The notes under the pieces were generated by a model that worked only from the letters and a program-made list of their open reading frames with translations, did no database searches and had not been told where the DNA came from. From Macrostomum hystrix (taxonomy: Eukaryota > Platyhelminthes > Macrostomidae): DNA of 64,000 nt. A program made the translations under genes and the position numbers. Below are positions 1 through 12,200 of this stretch, piece after piece. Position 1 is the first letter of the stretch. Every line of letters begins with the position of its first letter. The DNA lies in NCBI GenBank assembly GCA_950097015.1, contig CATNEN010000005.1, positions 1,736,001 to 1,800,000 of the forward strand. The letters are read 5' to 3'.

Positions 1-530
1 TGTCGCTTCATTTACAAAGAGACAATGATCGACAAAGAATTGATAAGAAGGCAGAGAAAGCGGTTAGAACATTGGAACAAACAGCTCCAATGAATCAACA
101 TGACGAAGATCAGTTTGATTACGAGGTCCAGAAGCGGCCGGTGCGGGATCAGTACCGTATTGCTCATCGTTTGGCACAGTCGGCTAACCAGAACGCCCAG
201 TTTGCTGCCTGGCTCAAAGAAGGTCGCGATCCTGATGAATTTTTCAGCTGCCGAATGAGCGCCAGCGGCTACTTTTCCTACTTCCCGAGGTTGCCTCGGT
301 ACGATCGCGGCCTCCAGCCGTTCGCCGAATTTTCTTCCGAGCGACATACACAGACGCCACGACACCATGGCAACGGCAATAAAAGAACAGCCGCAACGCC
401 GACTTTCCTAGCCTACGGTGGTAAAAATCCGGACATCTACCTGCCGCCACCGATTCTGGTGAGAGTTCCTCGGCCGAAGGTGAAGCAAACGGAGGCGGTG
501 GAATTGGAGCAGTTGGAAACTACTCGCTAA
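1..530 (+). CDS. 3' end of an unidentified protein-coding gene (partial)
   Basis: A frame (codons from base 3) is open from the window edge to a TAA at 528-530, about 175 residues. It starts inside a charged, probably helical stretch (residues such as DNDRQRIDKKAEKAV), then has a basic and aromatic region (SASGYFSYFPRLPRYDRG) and a proline-rich C-terminal part (YLPPPILVRVPRPKVK). There is no membrane segment and no recognisable domain. An in-frame ATG lies at 90, but the frame is open upstream of it, so this is read as a terminal exon rather than a whole gene. Codon use resembles the neighbouring ankyrin exons. I do not recognise the family, and no clear AATAAA follows the stop. That it is coding is likely; the identity is unknown. 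Confidence 0.55.
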   Translation, partial: SLHLQRDNDRQRIDKKAEKAVRTLEQTAPMNQHDEDQFDYEVQKRPVRDQYRIAHRLAQSANQNAQFAAWLKEGRDPDEFFSCRMSASGYFSYFPRLPRYDRGLQPFAEFSSERHTQTPRHHGNGNKRTAATPTFLAYGGKNPDIYLPPPILVRVPRPKVKQTEAVELEQLETTR

Positions 531-2789
531 TGAGCACAATATCTTTGAGCAGGCTTTGGCAGACTATCTGATTTTATTTAGACCGGTTGAATTCACAATC
601 CACTCGTTTTTTCTTGCATGAGATTGCTATCCTGAACTTCAAAATTTGAACTTCAGAGATATAGCTAAATGAAAGTAGTGAAATAAGGACATTTTCACAT
701 TCGCAATTCATGAAATAGCAAATATCAATTAATTTACGAGTATTTACACAGCGAGCAGCTCAATTATATGCTGGAAGCAGCGGCATGATGTAGGCTAGCT
801 AGGTGATACTCAAAAGATGGTGTCAACTTAAGGCTCCAATAATGAAGCACCAAATGAATTAAATAAGTAGCTTTTCGATCCAGTCGACTATAGAAACGCC
901 GTGACAGCTCACCCCAGTTCTTCCCAATGATAACACTGGTGATAATGGGATAAAATGGCGATTTCGTTCTCACTTAATTGGCTCTGGTATTAATGGAAAC
1001 TAATGTCAGGTATAAGTTAGCTGTTCGACCACTGGGGTGAGATCTTTCGGCGTTTCTGTTGTCGACTCAGGATCGACTAGCTACTAATTTTAGTCTGTTT
1101 GACTTGTCGATTGACCTCGGGTTTTTGAGGTTTCCGCGTCTGCTGAACGGCGTCTGCCGAAGCACAAATTTTCTATTACACATTGCTATAATTTACAGCT
1201 ACAGACTGTGATATGCCCATACTTATTATTGTATTATTCTCTGAAAAACTACAGGAACGAAACCTAATTAGTTTATAACTTAAGAACACTGTTTATGATA
1301 AGTCTTCGTTATATAATAGTTCTCTTTTGTTTAAATGTGTGATTGCCTAAACAACACGATTTAATTTGTCAGGTAGTCGCAATATTTTTACAATTTTTTT
1401 CGTGTTTGTTGTGTAATATATTACCGGTCAAACCCAGTATAGATTTATATAATTGGTCATTAGACCTATTAATCACTAAAAGCCACTAAAAGAAGAGCAG
1501 ATCAAGGCTTTAAAGACTTTTAAGACATCATTTCGAAACACTATTTCGATTCTGAAGGATAGACAGTATTTCCTTTTTGTTTCTTACCTTGTCTGTTTAG
1601 TATTGATAATTCTAAATAGATATTAAGGTACTGCTAGTAAGATATATATGTATATTTACAACTATTGATATGCATCATATAGATAGTGATAGTAATGTGT
1701 CACTGTAAGTTTAGTAAGTTGAAGTTCATTAAGTTCATTACATTAAGATAAGATTATGTATTTTGATATAATTGTAATAGGCCTAATAGTGAGGTAAATT
1801 AGACATATTATTGGTGATCACCAATAAAGAAGTGGATCATTTTAACATTTTTGAAACTCATGTCCTTACTTTTTGGTCAGAACTTGTTGTGGTAAATTGT
1901 TTGCCCCAGCAAGTTAGCAAGCTTAAAAAAATCAAGTGGATTGTAGTCACTTTGTAAATAGTCATAAACTTTTTCATCAAAAGACATTTTGCAGTTTCAA
2001 ATATTTTGGTGAACAATTAATTTAATACATGATTCTCAGACTGTATTATCTAAGTCATTTTTATCAGAAAATAGGTAGATTTTAGACCTTGTGGTCACAT
2101 TATCATTTTTTAATAAATATGTCATATTTAATTTAGTTAGTTTGCAATCCAATATGACAATAAGTCATCTTGCATAATATGTTTCAATATGGGCCTAGCT
2201 ATGTACTAGCTTATAGCAAAAAACTATAGACCTTTTTGCTATATTGGCAAAGTAGATTCATTGCTTGTTTATTATGTTTGGTATGTTTGGTAGTATATTT
2301 AGTATTAGTATGTTTGGTAGATTTTATATAATATTCTTAAATATTTTATAACCTATAATTTTTAACTACATTCATATATTAGCATTACAGGTAGTAGTTG
2401 GGCTTTTTACCTTTATTCTGAAAACTTTAAATTTGTTGCCAATTAAAATGGCTAGGTAAGTCATAAGGTTGCAAATATATATGTAGATTTGATGCTTATA
2501 TAAGTCAGTATAATGTCTATATTGAGTGCATAATGTATTATCTGTTATATGATATGAGATGCGAAATAATATTTATCCTAGAAAGCATATAATTTATAAC
2601 ATATTATGGATAAACTATTAACACTAGCTAGACATAATCTATGAAAAATTCCAAATAAGATTCTACAAGAAAATAAATTATAAGCAAACAATATTTTCAT
2701 AATTAGTTTTGTGGACTTGATGTAATGCGTGTGTTCTACATATGTAATGACTTTTGGTGTGGCATGTAATAAACTGGTATGTATTTGAG
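531..2789. other. AT-rich intergenic sequence
   Basis: No supported gene is seen. The sequence is AT-rich with only short random frames. The promoter and any 5' untranslated exon of the downstream ankyrin gene may lie here but cannot be placed. Confidence 0.6.
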
Positions 2790-3127
2790 CTATAGCATGC
2801 AATCAGCTGTAGTATGTAATGAACTGTTGTATGTAATGAACTGTTGTATGTAATGAGCTGTTGTATGTAATGAACTGTTGTATGCAATGAGCTGTTGTAT
2901 GTAATGAACTGTTGTATGCAATGAGCTGTTGTATGTAATGAACTGTTGTATGTAATGAACTGTTGTATGTAATGAACTGTTGTATGTAATGAGCTGTTGT
3001 ATGTAATGAGCTGTTGTATGCAATCAGCTGTAGTATGTAATGAACTGTTGTATGTAATGAGCTGTTGTATGCAATCAGCTGTAGTATGTAATGAACTGTT
3101 GTATGTAATGAGCTGTAGTATGTAATG
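2790..3127. repeat. 17-bp minisatellite upstream of the ankyrin gene
   Basis: About 20 tandem copies of a 17-bp unit (ctgttgtatgtaatgaa) with a-to-g and t-to-c variants. It ends about 100 bp before the first coding exon, probably inside an intron that separates the 5'UTR from the start codon, because a splice acceptor directly precedes the ATG at 3227. Confidence 0.9.
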
Positions 3128-3226
3128 AGGAGCTGTGATAATCAAAACCCAACAGTTGTGATTAAAGGCAGAATGCTATGCTAAATGTCCATATTATTCA
3201 TAAAAAATTGATTACATTTTCCAGGC

Positions 3227-6200
3227 ATGGCCCTTCCTCGACACTATGTTGTCCACAGATTTGTTAAGATCACACTGAAGGACCTGAGCAAGGAGTCTAG
3301 CCAGTGTGATCCCGCCTTTGGCTATGTGCTCAATAATAATAGTAAAATGCTGCGAGACCAATTAGCCGGTCTACTGAATAAGCAGCAGTATTTGTATGTC
3401 AGGGACAAGGCTGGTTGGACACTGTTGCACTATGCTGTACTATGCGGTCATCAGGATATTGCTAGCTTATTGTGCCAGTGCGGCTTTGATCCAAATATCA
3501 AATGCGATGTTAGCGCCTTCGGCGTGACTGGCTGGCGGGCTGCCCACATCGCTGCCGAACGAGGAGACGCTGATATGCTCAAATTATTAATCTCTTTTGG
3601 TGCCAATTGTGAATTGACTGCGGAAATTTCTGGCGGAGTTGAAGAACAACAGCAACAGCAGCAGCAACAACAACAGGATCAACAAGGGGTGAGTGAAGGT
3701 CCCCGAGCTCGATTCCGCGGCGAGGTCACATTTGGGGCTTGTTATGTTATCTACGGCCTTATGGGGCAACCTCTATGAGAGTGTGACGATAAGAAAGTCA
3801 GGGCGGATGTACACACCTGTGTGAGGGTGTGCCTGCGTACAGTGTCTGTGTGCGTGTGTGCTCAGGAATTAGCGAAATGGTCAGAAGTGCTAACTGCAGG
3901 TCTAATGTCGCTAAACGATGTTTCTATCGCCCACAGCCATCCTGCAATTATTTTTTCCATTTTTTAATAGGATCAGCAGCAACAGACTGCAGCAGCATCC
4001 AATCCAGCCAATACAGATTTGTCCGGCCTATCGGAACGATGGAACGCTGTACACATGGCTGTAGTCAGCGAGTCTGTTGATTCAGTCCGAGCCTGTCTAG
4101 AGCTTGGCGGCGCCTATGTGGACACGCGCACACTCAGGCGACAGACGCCGTTAATGCTAGCCTGCCGTTCCGGCTGTCTGGCTATTGTGCAACTGTTGTT
4201 AACAGCCGGAGCCAGTTTGAAAGCTAGGGATAGTCAGGTTTGTTTTACTTATTCGCGTGTTTTAATTGATTATGTAATGTTGCTACGAATTTGTTTATCA
4301 GAGAACCAATGCAACCTATACCAGACAACTAATGACCCCCTTTACCAGACAACTAATGACCCCCTTTAGCAGACAACTAATGACCCCCTTTAGCAGACAA
4401 CTAATGACCCCTTTACCAGACAACTAATGACCCCCTTTACCAGACAACTAATGACCCCCTTTAGCAGACAACTAATGACCCCCTTTACCAGACAACTAAT
4501 GACCCCCTTTACCAGACAACTAATGACCCCATTTACCAGACAACTAATGACCCCTTTACCAGACAACTAATGACCCCTTTACCAGACAACTAATGACCCC
4601 ATTTACCAGACAACTAATGACCCCCTTTAGCAGACAACTAATGACCCCCTTTACCAGACAACTAATGACCCCTTTACCAGACAACTAATGACCCCATTTA
4701 CCAGACAACTAATGACCCCCTTTAGCAGACAACTAATGACCCCATTTACCAGACAACTAATGACCCCCTTCACTAGGCAACTAATTACCCCTTTTACTAG
4801 ACTACTATTGACCCCCTTTACCACACAACTAATGACCCCCTTACTAGGCAACTAATGACCCATTTTACTAGACTACTAATGACCCCCTTTACCAGACAAC
4901 TAATGACCCCTTTACCAGACAACTAATGACCCCCTTTACCAGACAACTAATGACCCCTTTACCAGACAACTAATGACCCCATTTACCAGACAACTAATGA
5001 CCCCTTTACCAGACAACTAATGACCCCCTTACTAGGCAACTAATGACCCCCTTTACTAGACTACGAGTACTAATGATCCCCTTTACTGGACAACTAATGA
5101 CCCCCTTTACTAGACTACGAGTACTAATGACCCTCTTTACCAGACAACTAATGACCCCTTTATCAGACAACTAATGACCCTCTTTACCAGACAACTAATG
5201 ACCCTCTTTACCAGACAACTAATGACCCCTTTATCAGACAACTAATGACCCTCTTTACCAGACAACTAATGACCCCTTTATCAGACAACTAATGACCCTC
5301 TTTACTAAACAACTAATGACCCCTTTATCAGACAACTAATGACCCTCTTTACCAGACAACTAATGACCCTCTTTACCAGACAACTAATGACCCCTTTAAC
5401 AGAAAACTAAGGACCCCTTCACTATACTATACTATAAATAGACGAATCGGATGGAGGCGTTCCCCCCATTGTTACGCTCTATTAGCTAATCGTCTGAATT
5501 GTCTCCGTGCAGGGTAACACGCCGCTTCACTACGCGGCCCAGTCGCCTTGTCTGGATACGCTGCGACACGTTCTAGAAGCCGGCGCTCAGGCTGACGCTT
5601 GGAATCTAGCTGGCCAGCTGCCTGTGCACAATGCTGCCAGCAGTCGGTGCTCCGGCGTAGAGAATGTCGAACTACTGCTAGACGCATATCCAGCTAGTCT
5701 AGAATCTGCTGCCTCAATGCCAGATTTAAACATTAGCGGCGGTGCCACTCCGCTAATAGCCGCGGTTGTATCGCCCGGAGCTTGCTCGGTCACTGAGAAG
5801 TTATTGGCCATGCTAAAACGTGGCGCCAATATTAATAGACTATTTGATTACGGCTCACTAACCGGCGTGAATGTCCTGCGCTTTCTAGTTGATACTCGCA
5901 GTATTAATACCGACCTAATTAGTTATCTGCTTAGCAACGGTATCGACGTTAATTCGGTTGCTAGCGATGGCGTCTCGCCGTTACTGTGCGCTGCCCAGAA
6001 AGGTTCGGTTGTCATGGTAACTAAACTGTGCAAATTCAAACCGGATCCGAATGTGGCCGATAGAGACGGTTACACGGCGCTAATGTACGCCGTCAAATGT
6101 CGCAATCCTAGCCTGGTCAGAACACTACTGGAGCTAAAGCCTAATTTGGAGATTGCAATCAATTTCTTTGACGCGAGGCGTAAGTTAGAGATGAGTGTGT

Positions 6201-9200
6201 TTACTATGGGTGTCAGCTGATGTGCTGAAGAATCGGAGGGTTTTTGGTGTGGGGGTGTCAGCTGATGTGTTGAAGAATCGGAGGGTTTTTGGTGTGGGGG
6301 TGTCAGCTGATGTGCTGAAGAATCTGAGGGTTTTTGGTGTGGGGGTGTCAGCTGATGTGTTGAAGAATCGGAGGGTTTTTGGTGTGGGGGTGTCAGCTGA
6401 TGTGCTGAAGAATCGGAGGGTTTTTGGTGTGGGGGTGTCAGCTGATGTGTTGAAGAATCTGAGGGTTTTTGGTGTGGGGGTGTCAGCTGATGTGCTGAAG
6501 AATCGGAGGGTTTTGGTGTGCGGGTGTCAGCTGATGTGCTGAAGAATCGGAGGATTTTTGGTGTGGGGGTGTCAGCTGATGTGCTGAAGAATCGGAGGAT
6601 TTTTGGTGTGCGGGTGTCAGCTGATGTGCTGAAGAATCGGAGGGTTTTTGGTGTGGGGGTGTCAGCTGATGTGCTGAAGAATCGGAGGGTTTTTGGTGTG
6701 CGGGTGTCAGCTGATGTGCTGAAGAATCGGAGGATTTTTGGTGTGGGGGTGTCAGCTGATGTGTTGAAGAATCTGATGGTTTTGTTGTGCGGGTGTCAGC
6801 TGATGTGCTGAAGAATCGGAGGGTTTTTTGGTGTGGGGTGTCAGCTGAGGTGCTGAAGAATCGGAGGGTTTTTGGTGTGGGGGTGTCAGCTGATGTGCTG
6901 AAGAATCTGAGGGTTTTTGGTGTGGGGGTGTCAGCTGATGTGCTGAAGAATCGGAGGGTTTTTGGTGTGGGGGTGTCAGCTGATGTGTTGAAGAATCGGA
7001 TGGTTTTGTTGTGCGGGTGTCAGCTGATGTGCTGAAGAATCTGAGGGTTTTGTTGTGGGGGTGTCAGCTGATGTGCTGAAGAATCGGAGGTTTTTTAATG
7101 TGGGGTGTCAGCTGATGTGCTGAAGAATCGGAGGGTTTTTAATGTGGGGTGTCAGCTGATGTGTTGAAGAATCTGAGGTTTTTGGTGTGCGGGTGTCAGC
7201 TGATGTGTTGAAGAATCGGATGGTTTTTGGTGTGGGGGTGTCAGCTGATGTGTTGAAGAATCGGAGGGTTTTTGGTGTGGGGGTGTCAGCTGATGTGTTG
7301 AAGAATCGGAGGGTTTTTGGTGTGGGGGTGTCAGCTGATGTGTTGAAGAATCGGAGGGTTTTTGGTGTGCGGGTGTCAGCTGATGTGTTGAAGAATCGGA
7401 GGGTTTTTGGTGTGGGGGTGTCAGCTGATGTGTTGAAGAATCGGATGGTTTTGTTGTGCGGGTGTCAGCTGATGTGCTGAAGAATCTGAGGTTTTTGTTG
7501 TGGGGGTGTCAGCTGATGTGCTGAAGAATCGGAGGGTTTTTGGTGTGGGGGTGTCAGCTGATGTGCTGAAGAATCGGAGGGTTTTTGGTGTGGGGGTGTC
7601 AGCTGATGTGTTGAAGAATCGGAGGGTTTTGTTGTGGGGGTGTCAGCTGATGTGCTGAAGAATCGGAGGGTTTTTAATGTGGGGTGTCAGCTGATGTGCT
7701 GAAGAATCTGAGGTTTTTGGTGTGGGGTGTCAGTTGATGTGCTGAAGAATCTGAGGGTTTTTGGTGTGGGGTGTCAGCTGATGTGCTGAAGAATCGGAGG
7801 GTTTTTTGGTGTGGGGGTGTCAGTTGATGTGCTGAAGAATCTGAGGGTTTTTGGTGTGGGGTGTCAGCTGAGGTGCTGAAGAATCGAAGGGGTTTTTTGT
7901 GGGTGTGATTTCTGAGGTGCTGAATGCCTTGAAATACGACGGATAGAAAGGTGTGATTAATCAATAAAGCTTAGCATTGGTATTCCATTCCTTTTCAGGC
8001 AACAAGTACGCCAACTGCACTCCGCTACAAATGGCCATCGGCAAGGGTCAAGTGGAGATTGTCAAGATGCTGATGGATGCCGGAGCTAATTTGTTTGCTA
8101 ACATGGACAGCATGGGTGAGTGGCTTTCGACCTGTGTTTTTATCACGGTTACAATATGGAAGTAACGCGTTACTAAACAGTTTAAAAACGGTTACACCCT
8201 GGAGTTGACGATTCTGAATTCAGCTCACTTTGTGAGTAACAATTCTTAGACAGAGTTACACTCAGAAAGTAACGATTTAAAACACAGTTACTCTCTGAAA
8301 GTAACGAATAAAAACAGCTACACTTTGAAATTAACGATTAAAAACAGCTTAACGTTTTAAGTCAAACTACAATTCCACAGCTGCAGACTTTAACTAACGA
8401 TTTAAAACACTGTTACACTCTGAAAGTAACGACTCTGAAAAATGTCGTACATTGGTTATCGCTGGATAAACTTGCAGGACCAGACCAGACAGAGTTTAGC
8501 GTCTCCTGTCTGCACACAGCTGTGGTGATGGATCATGCCGGCATAGGCCAACTGTTACTAGATCGCGGCATTGATGTCAATGTTTGCACCTCGTCAGGTT
8601 TGACACCTTTGCACTACGCCGCCAGCTGGGGTCACGACGTATTTGCTAGACTCTTAATTAGCCGCGGAGCCACTGTTGACGCTGTCGGCGAACAATTTAT
8701 GGCCACGCCTTTGATCTATGCCGCCAGGCGAGATAAGCACACAACTATGAAACTGCTGTTGGAACACGGCGCTAATCCTAATCATCAGGATAAGCAGGTG
8801 AGACGAAATTTTATTAGTTATTTTTATTATTTTTCTGACAGAAACAAGTTTGAGTCTTATTGATTATTATTATTAAAAAAATAAAAAACGTTTTCTAATA
8901 ATGACTTTTATTGCTAAACTTAATTAATAACCAAATTACTGTCACTAAAATTGAACACGTACATCACTACTAGCTGCTAAACTACTACTCACTCGTTTAT
9001 TACTACTAGCTCATGTGTACGACTAGATTATCTGATACTACTAGCTCGCCTATACTACTAGCTCGCCTATACTACTAGCTCGCCTATACTACTAGCTCGC
9101 CTATACTACTAGCTCGCTTATACTACTAGCTCGCATATACTACTAGCTCGCATATACTACTAGCTCACATATACTACTAGCTCTTTGACTTACTTGACTT

Positions 9201-12200
9201 AGCGGCAGGGAGCCTCCATGACGGACGCAGCGAGGAGGCGGCTGATGCCGCCCATATCGCTAACCCCTGGCATACTACTAGCTCACATATACTACTAGCT
9301 AGCATATACTACTAGCTCGCATATACTACTAGCTCGCATATACTACTAGCTCGCATATACTACTAGCTCGCATATACTACTAGCTCGCATATACTACTAG
9401 CTCGCATATACTACTAGCTCGCATATACTACTAGCTCGCATATACTACTAGCTCGCATATACTACTATCTCGCCTATACTACTTGCATGTGTATACTACT
9501 AGCTCGCCTATACTACTTGCATGTGTATACTACTAGCTCGCATAAATAACTTAGTCTAACAATAATATTTTAGGCAGACAAAATTTCTTTTTTATTTGTT
9601 ATGCATATGCATGTCAATTAATGAACAAAAAATGCTCATTGCTCAGGGCTACACCGCGTTACACTGGTGTCTTACCTTCAATCACGTGGACTCGTTGGAG
9701 ACTCTACTAAATTGTGGCCGCAGGCTAGACGTGAATCTAGTAAGCCAGAAGGTGGATCACAGACGCGGTGTGACGGCCCTAGTGCTTGGCCTTGAGTACT
9801 GCTCAGCTAAAGTGGTTGAACGCCTCCTAGACTTGGGCTCGGATCCCAATGTTGTCTTTGACGCCAACGAGATGACCCTGACGCCAATCTTTCTATGCGC
9901 AGAATTTGGCTGCGTTGATAAGCTTCAGCTGCTGATTAAATTTGGCGCCGACTTAAATAGGTTTGTGTGCACCTTTTCTGACTTTATAAAAGCTTTTAAA
10001 TAATATAAAATATTTTAATTGTTGATGAAATCAAATACAATTATCAATGAAGACTTATGAATATGTACTCCAGTGCCTAAATGAGTGAAACTATGCACTA
10101 GAGTGACCAAATAAGTGAAACTATGCACTAGAGTGACTACAAGAGTGAAACTATGCACTAGAGTGACCAAATGAGTGAAACTATGCACTAGAGTGACCAA
10201 ATGAGTGAAACTATGCACTAGAGTGACCAAATGAGTGAAACTATGCACTAGAGTGACCAAATGAGTGAAACTATGCACTAGAGTGACTACAAGAGTGAAA
10301 CTATGCACTAGAGTGACCAAATGAGTGAAACTATGCACTAGAGTGACCAAATGAGTGAAACTATGCACTAGAGTGACCAAATGAGTGAAACTATGCACTA
10401 GAGTGACCAAATGAGTGAAACTATGCACTAGAGTGACCAAATGAGTGAAACTATGCACTAGAGTGACCAAATGAGTGAAACTATGCACTAGAGTGACCAA
10501 ATGAGTGAAACTATGCACTAGAGTGACTACAAGAGTGAAACTATGCACTAGAGTGACCAAATGAGTGAGACTATGCACTAGAGTGACTACAAGAGTGAAA
10601 CTATGCACTAGAGTGACCAAATGAGTGAGACTATGCACTAGAGTGACCAAATGAGTGAAACTATGCACTAGAATGACCAAATGAGTGAAACTATGCACTA
10701 GAGTGACTACAAGAGTGAAACTATGCACTAGAGTGACCAAATGAGTGAAACTATGCACTAGAGTGACCAAATGAGTGAAACTATGCACTAGAGTGACCAA
10801 ATGAGTGAAACTATGCACTAGAGTGACCAAATGAGTGAAACTATGCACTAGAGTGACCAAATGAGTGAAACTATGCACTAGAGTGACCAAATGAGTGAAA
10901 CTATGCACTAGAGTGACTACAAGAGTGAAACTATGCACTAGAGTGACCAAATGAGTGAAACTATGCACTAGAGTGACTACAAGAGTGAAACTATGCACTA
11001 GAGTGACCAAATGAGTGAGACTATGCACTAGAGTGACTACAAGAGTGAAACTATGCACTAGAGTGACCAAATGAGTGAGACTATGCACTAGAGTGACCAA
11101 ATGAGTGAAACTATGCACTAGAATGACCAAATGAGTGAAACTATGCACTAGAGTGACTACAAGAGTGAAACTATGCACTAGAGTGACCAAATGAGTGAAA
11201 CTATGCACTAGAGTGACTACAAGAGTGAAACTATGCACTAGAGTGACCAAATGAGTGAAACTATGCACTAGAGTGACCAAATGAGTGAAACTATGCACTA
11301 GAATGACCAAATGAGTGAGATTATGTACTAGAGTGACCAAATGAGTGAGATTATGTACTAGAGTGACCAAATGAGTGAGATTATGTACTAGAGTGACCAA
11401 ATGAGTGAGATTATGTATTAGAGTGACTAAAAGAGTGAAAATATGCACTAGAGTGATACAGGAGTGACACTATTCTATTGTGGGAGTAAATGAGGGAATT
11501 ATTTCACTGTACAGAATAGATCTAGCACCATCTAATCCCTCCAACATTCCCAGAACCTCCTCTCGCAAGGAGACTCCGTTGCATTTCGCGTTGCGCTTCA
11601 AGAAGGTGGCGGCGGCGGAACGCCTGATCCGGGCCGGAGCGGACCTGGAGACCAGAGCCAGCATTGGCAATGGCGAGCATCAGCAAGGCGTCCACGTTGC
11701 CGCCCAGCTCGGGCTGAATAGTTGCATTCGCCTCCTGGCCGAGTACGGAGCCAATGTCAACTCGACCATGACTCTAAAGTGTGTAGAACGAGTCACACCG
11801 TTGCATTTGGCGGCGCTGAACGATCTAGCTGAGACTGTGAAGATTCTTGTCAGCTTGGGCGCCGACGTGAATTGTCAGAGGAGCGACACTTTCACGCCTC
11901 TATTGACAGCCGTCACTAAGTCTAATGTGTGCGCGGTCAAGTGTCTGGTTAGGGCTGGAGCCGATATTCACACCAGATGCATTGTGTCCAGAAGCAAGGA
12001 TGCCACCTGTTTGCATATTGCAGCTCAGGTCAGTTTGCATGAGGATTCTAGGATTTTGGATTTCTGTTTCGTGGATTGGGATTCCATTTTGAAGGGCCGG
12101 GATTCCTGTTCAAGAAATTAGGATTTTTAGATATATTGATTTCGTCTTCAGAAATTGGAATTGCTTTATTTGGGATTAGGATTCGACTTCAGGGATTGGG

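Noticed and set aside
4317-5412. CRISPR-like periodic repeats (also the other arrays)
   Set aside because: Units are head-to-tail without unique spacers, in a eukaryotic intron; these are minisatellites.
10015-11448. Long - strand frame (477 codons, HSFTHLVTLV repeated)
   Set aside because: It comes entirely from the 30-bp intronic minisatellite; unit length is a multiple of three, so all units share a frame. No gene context.
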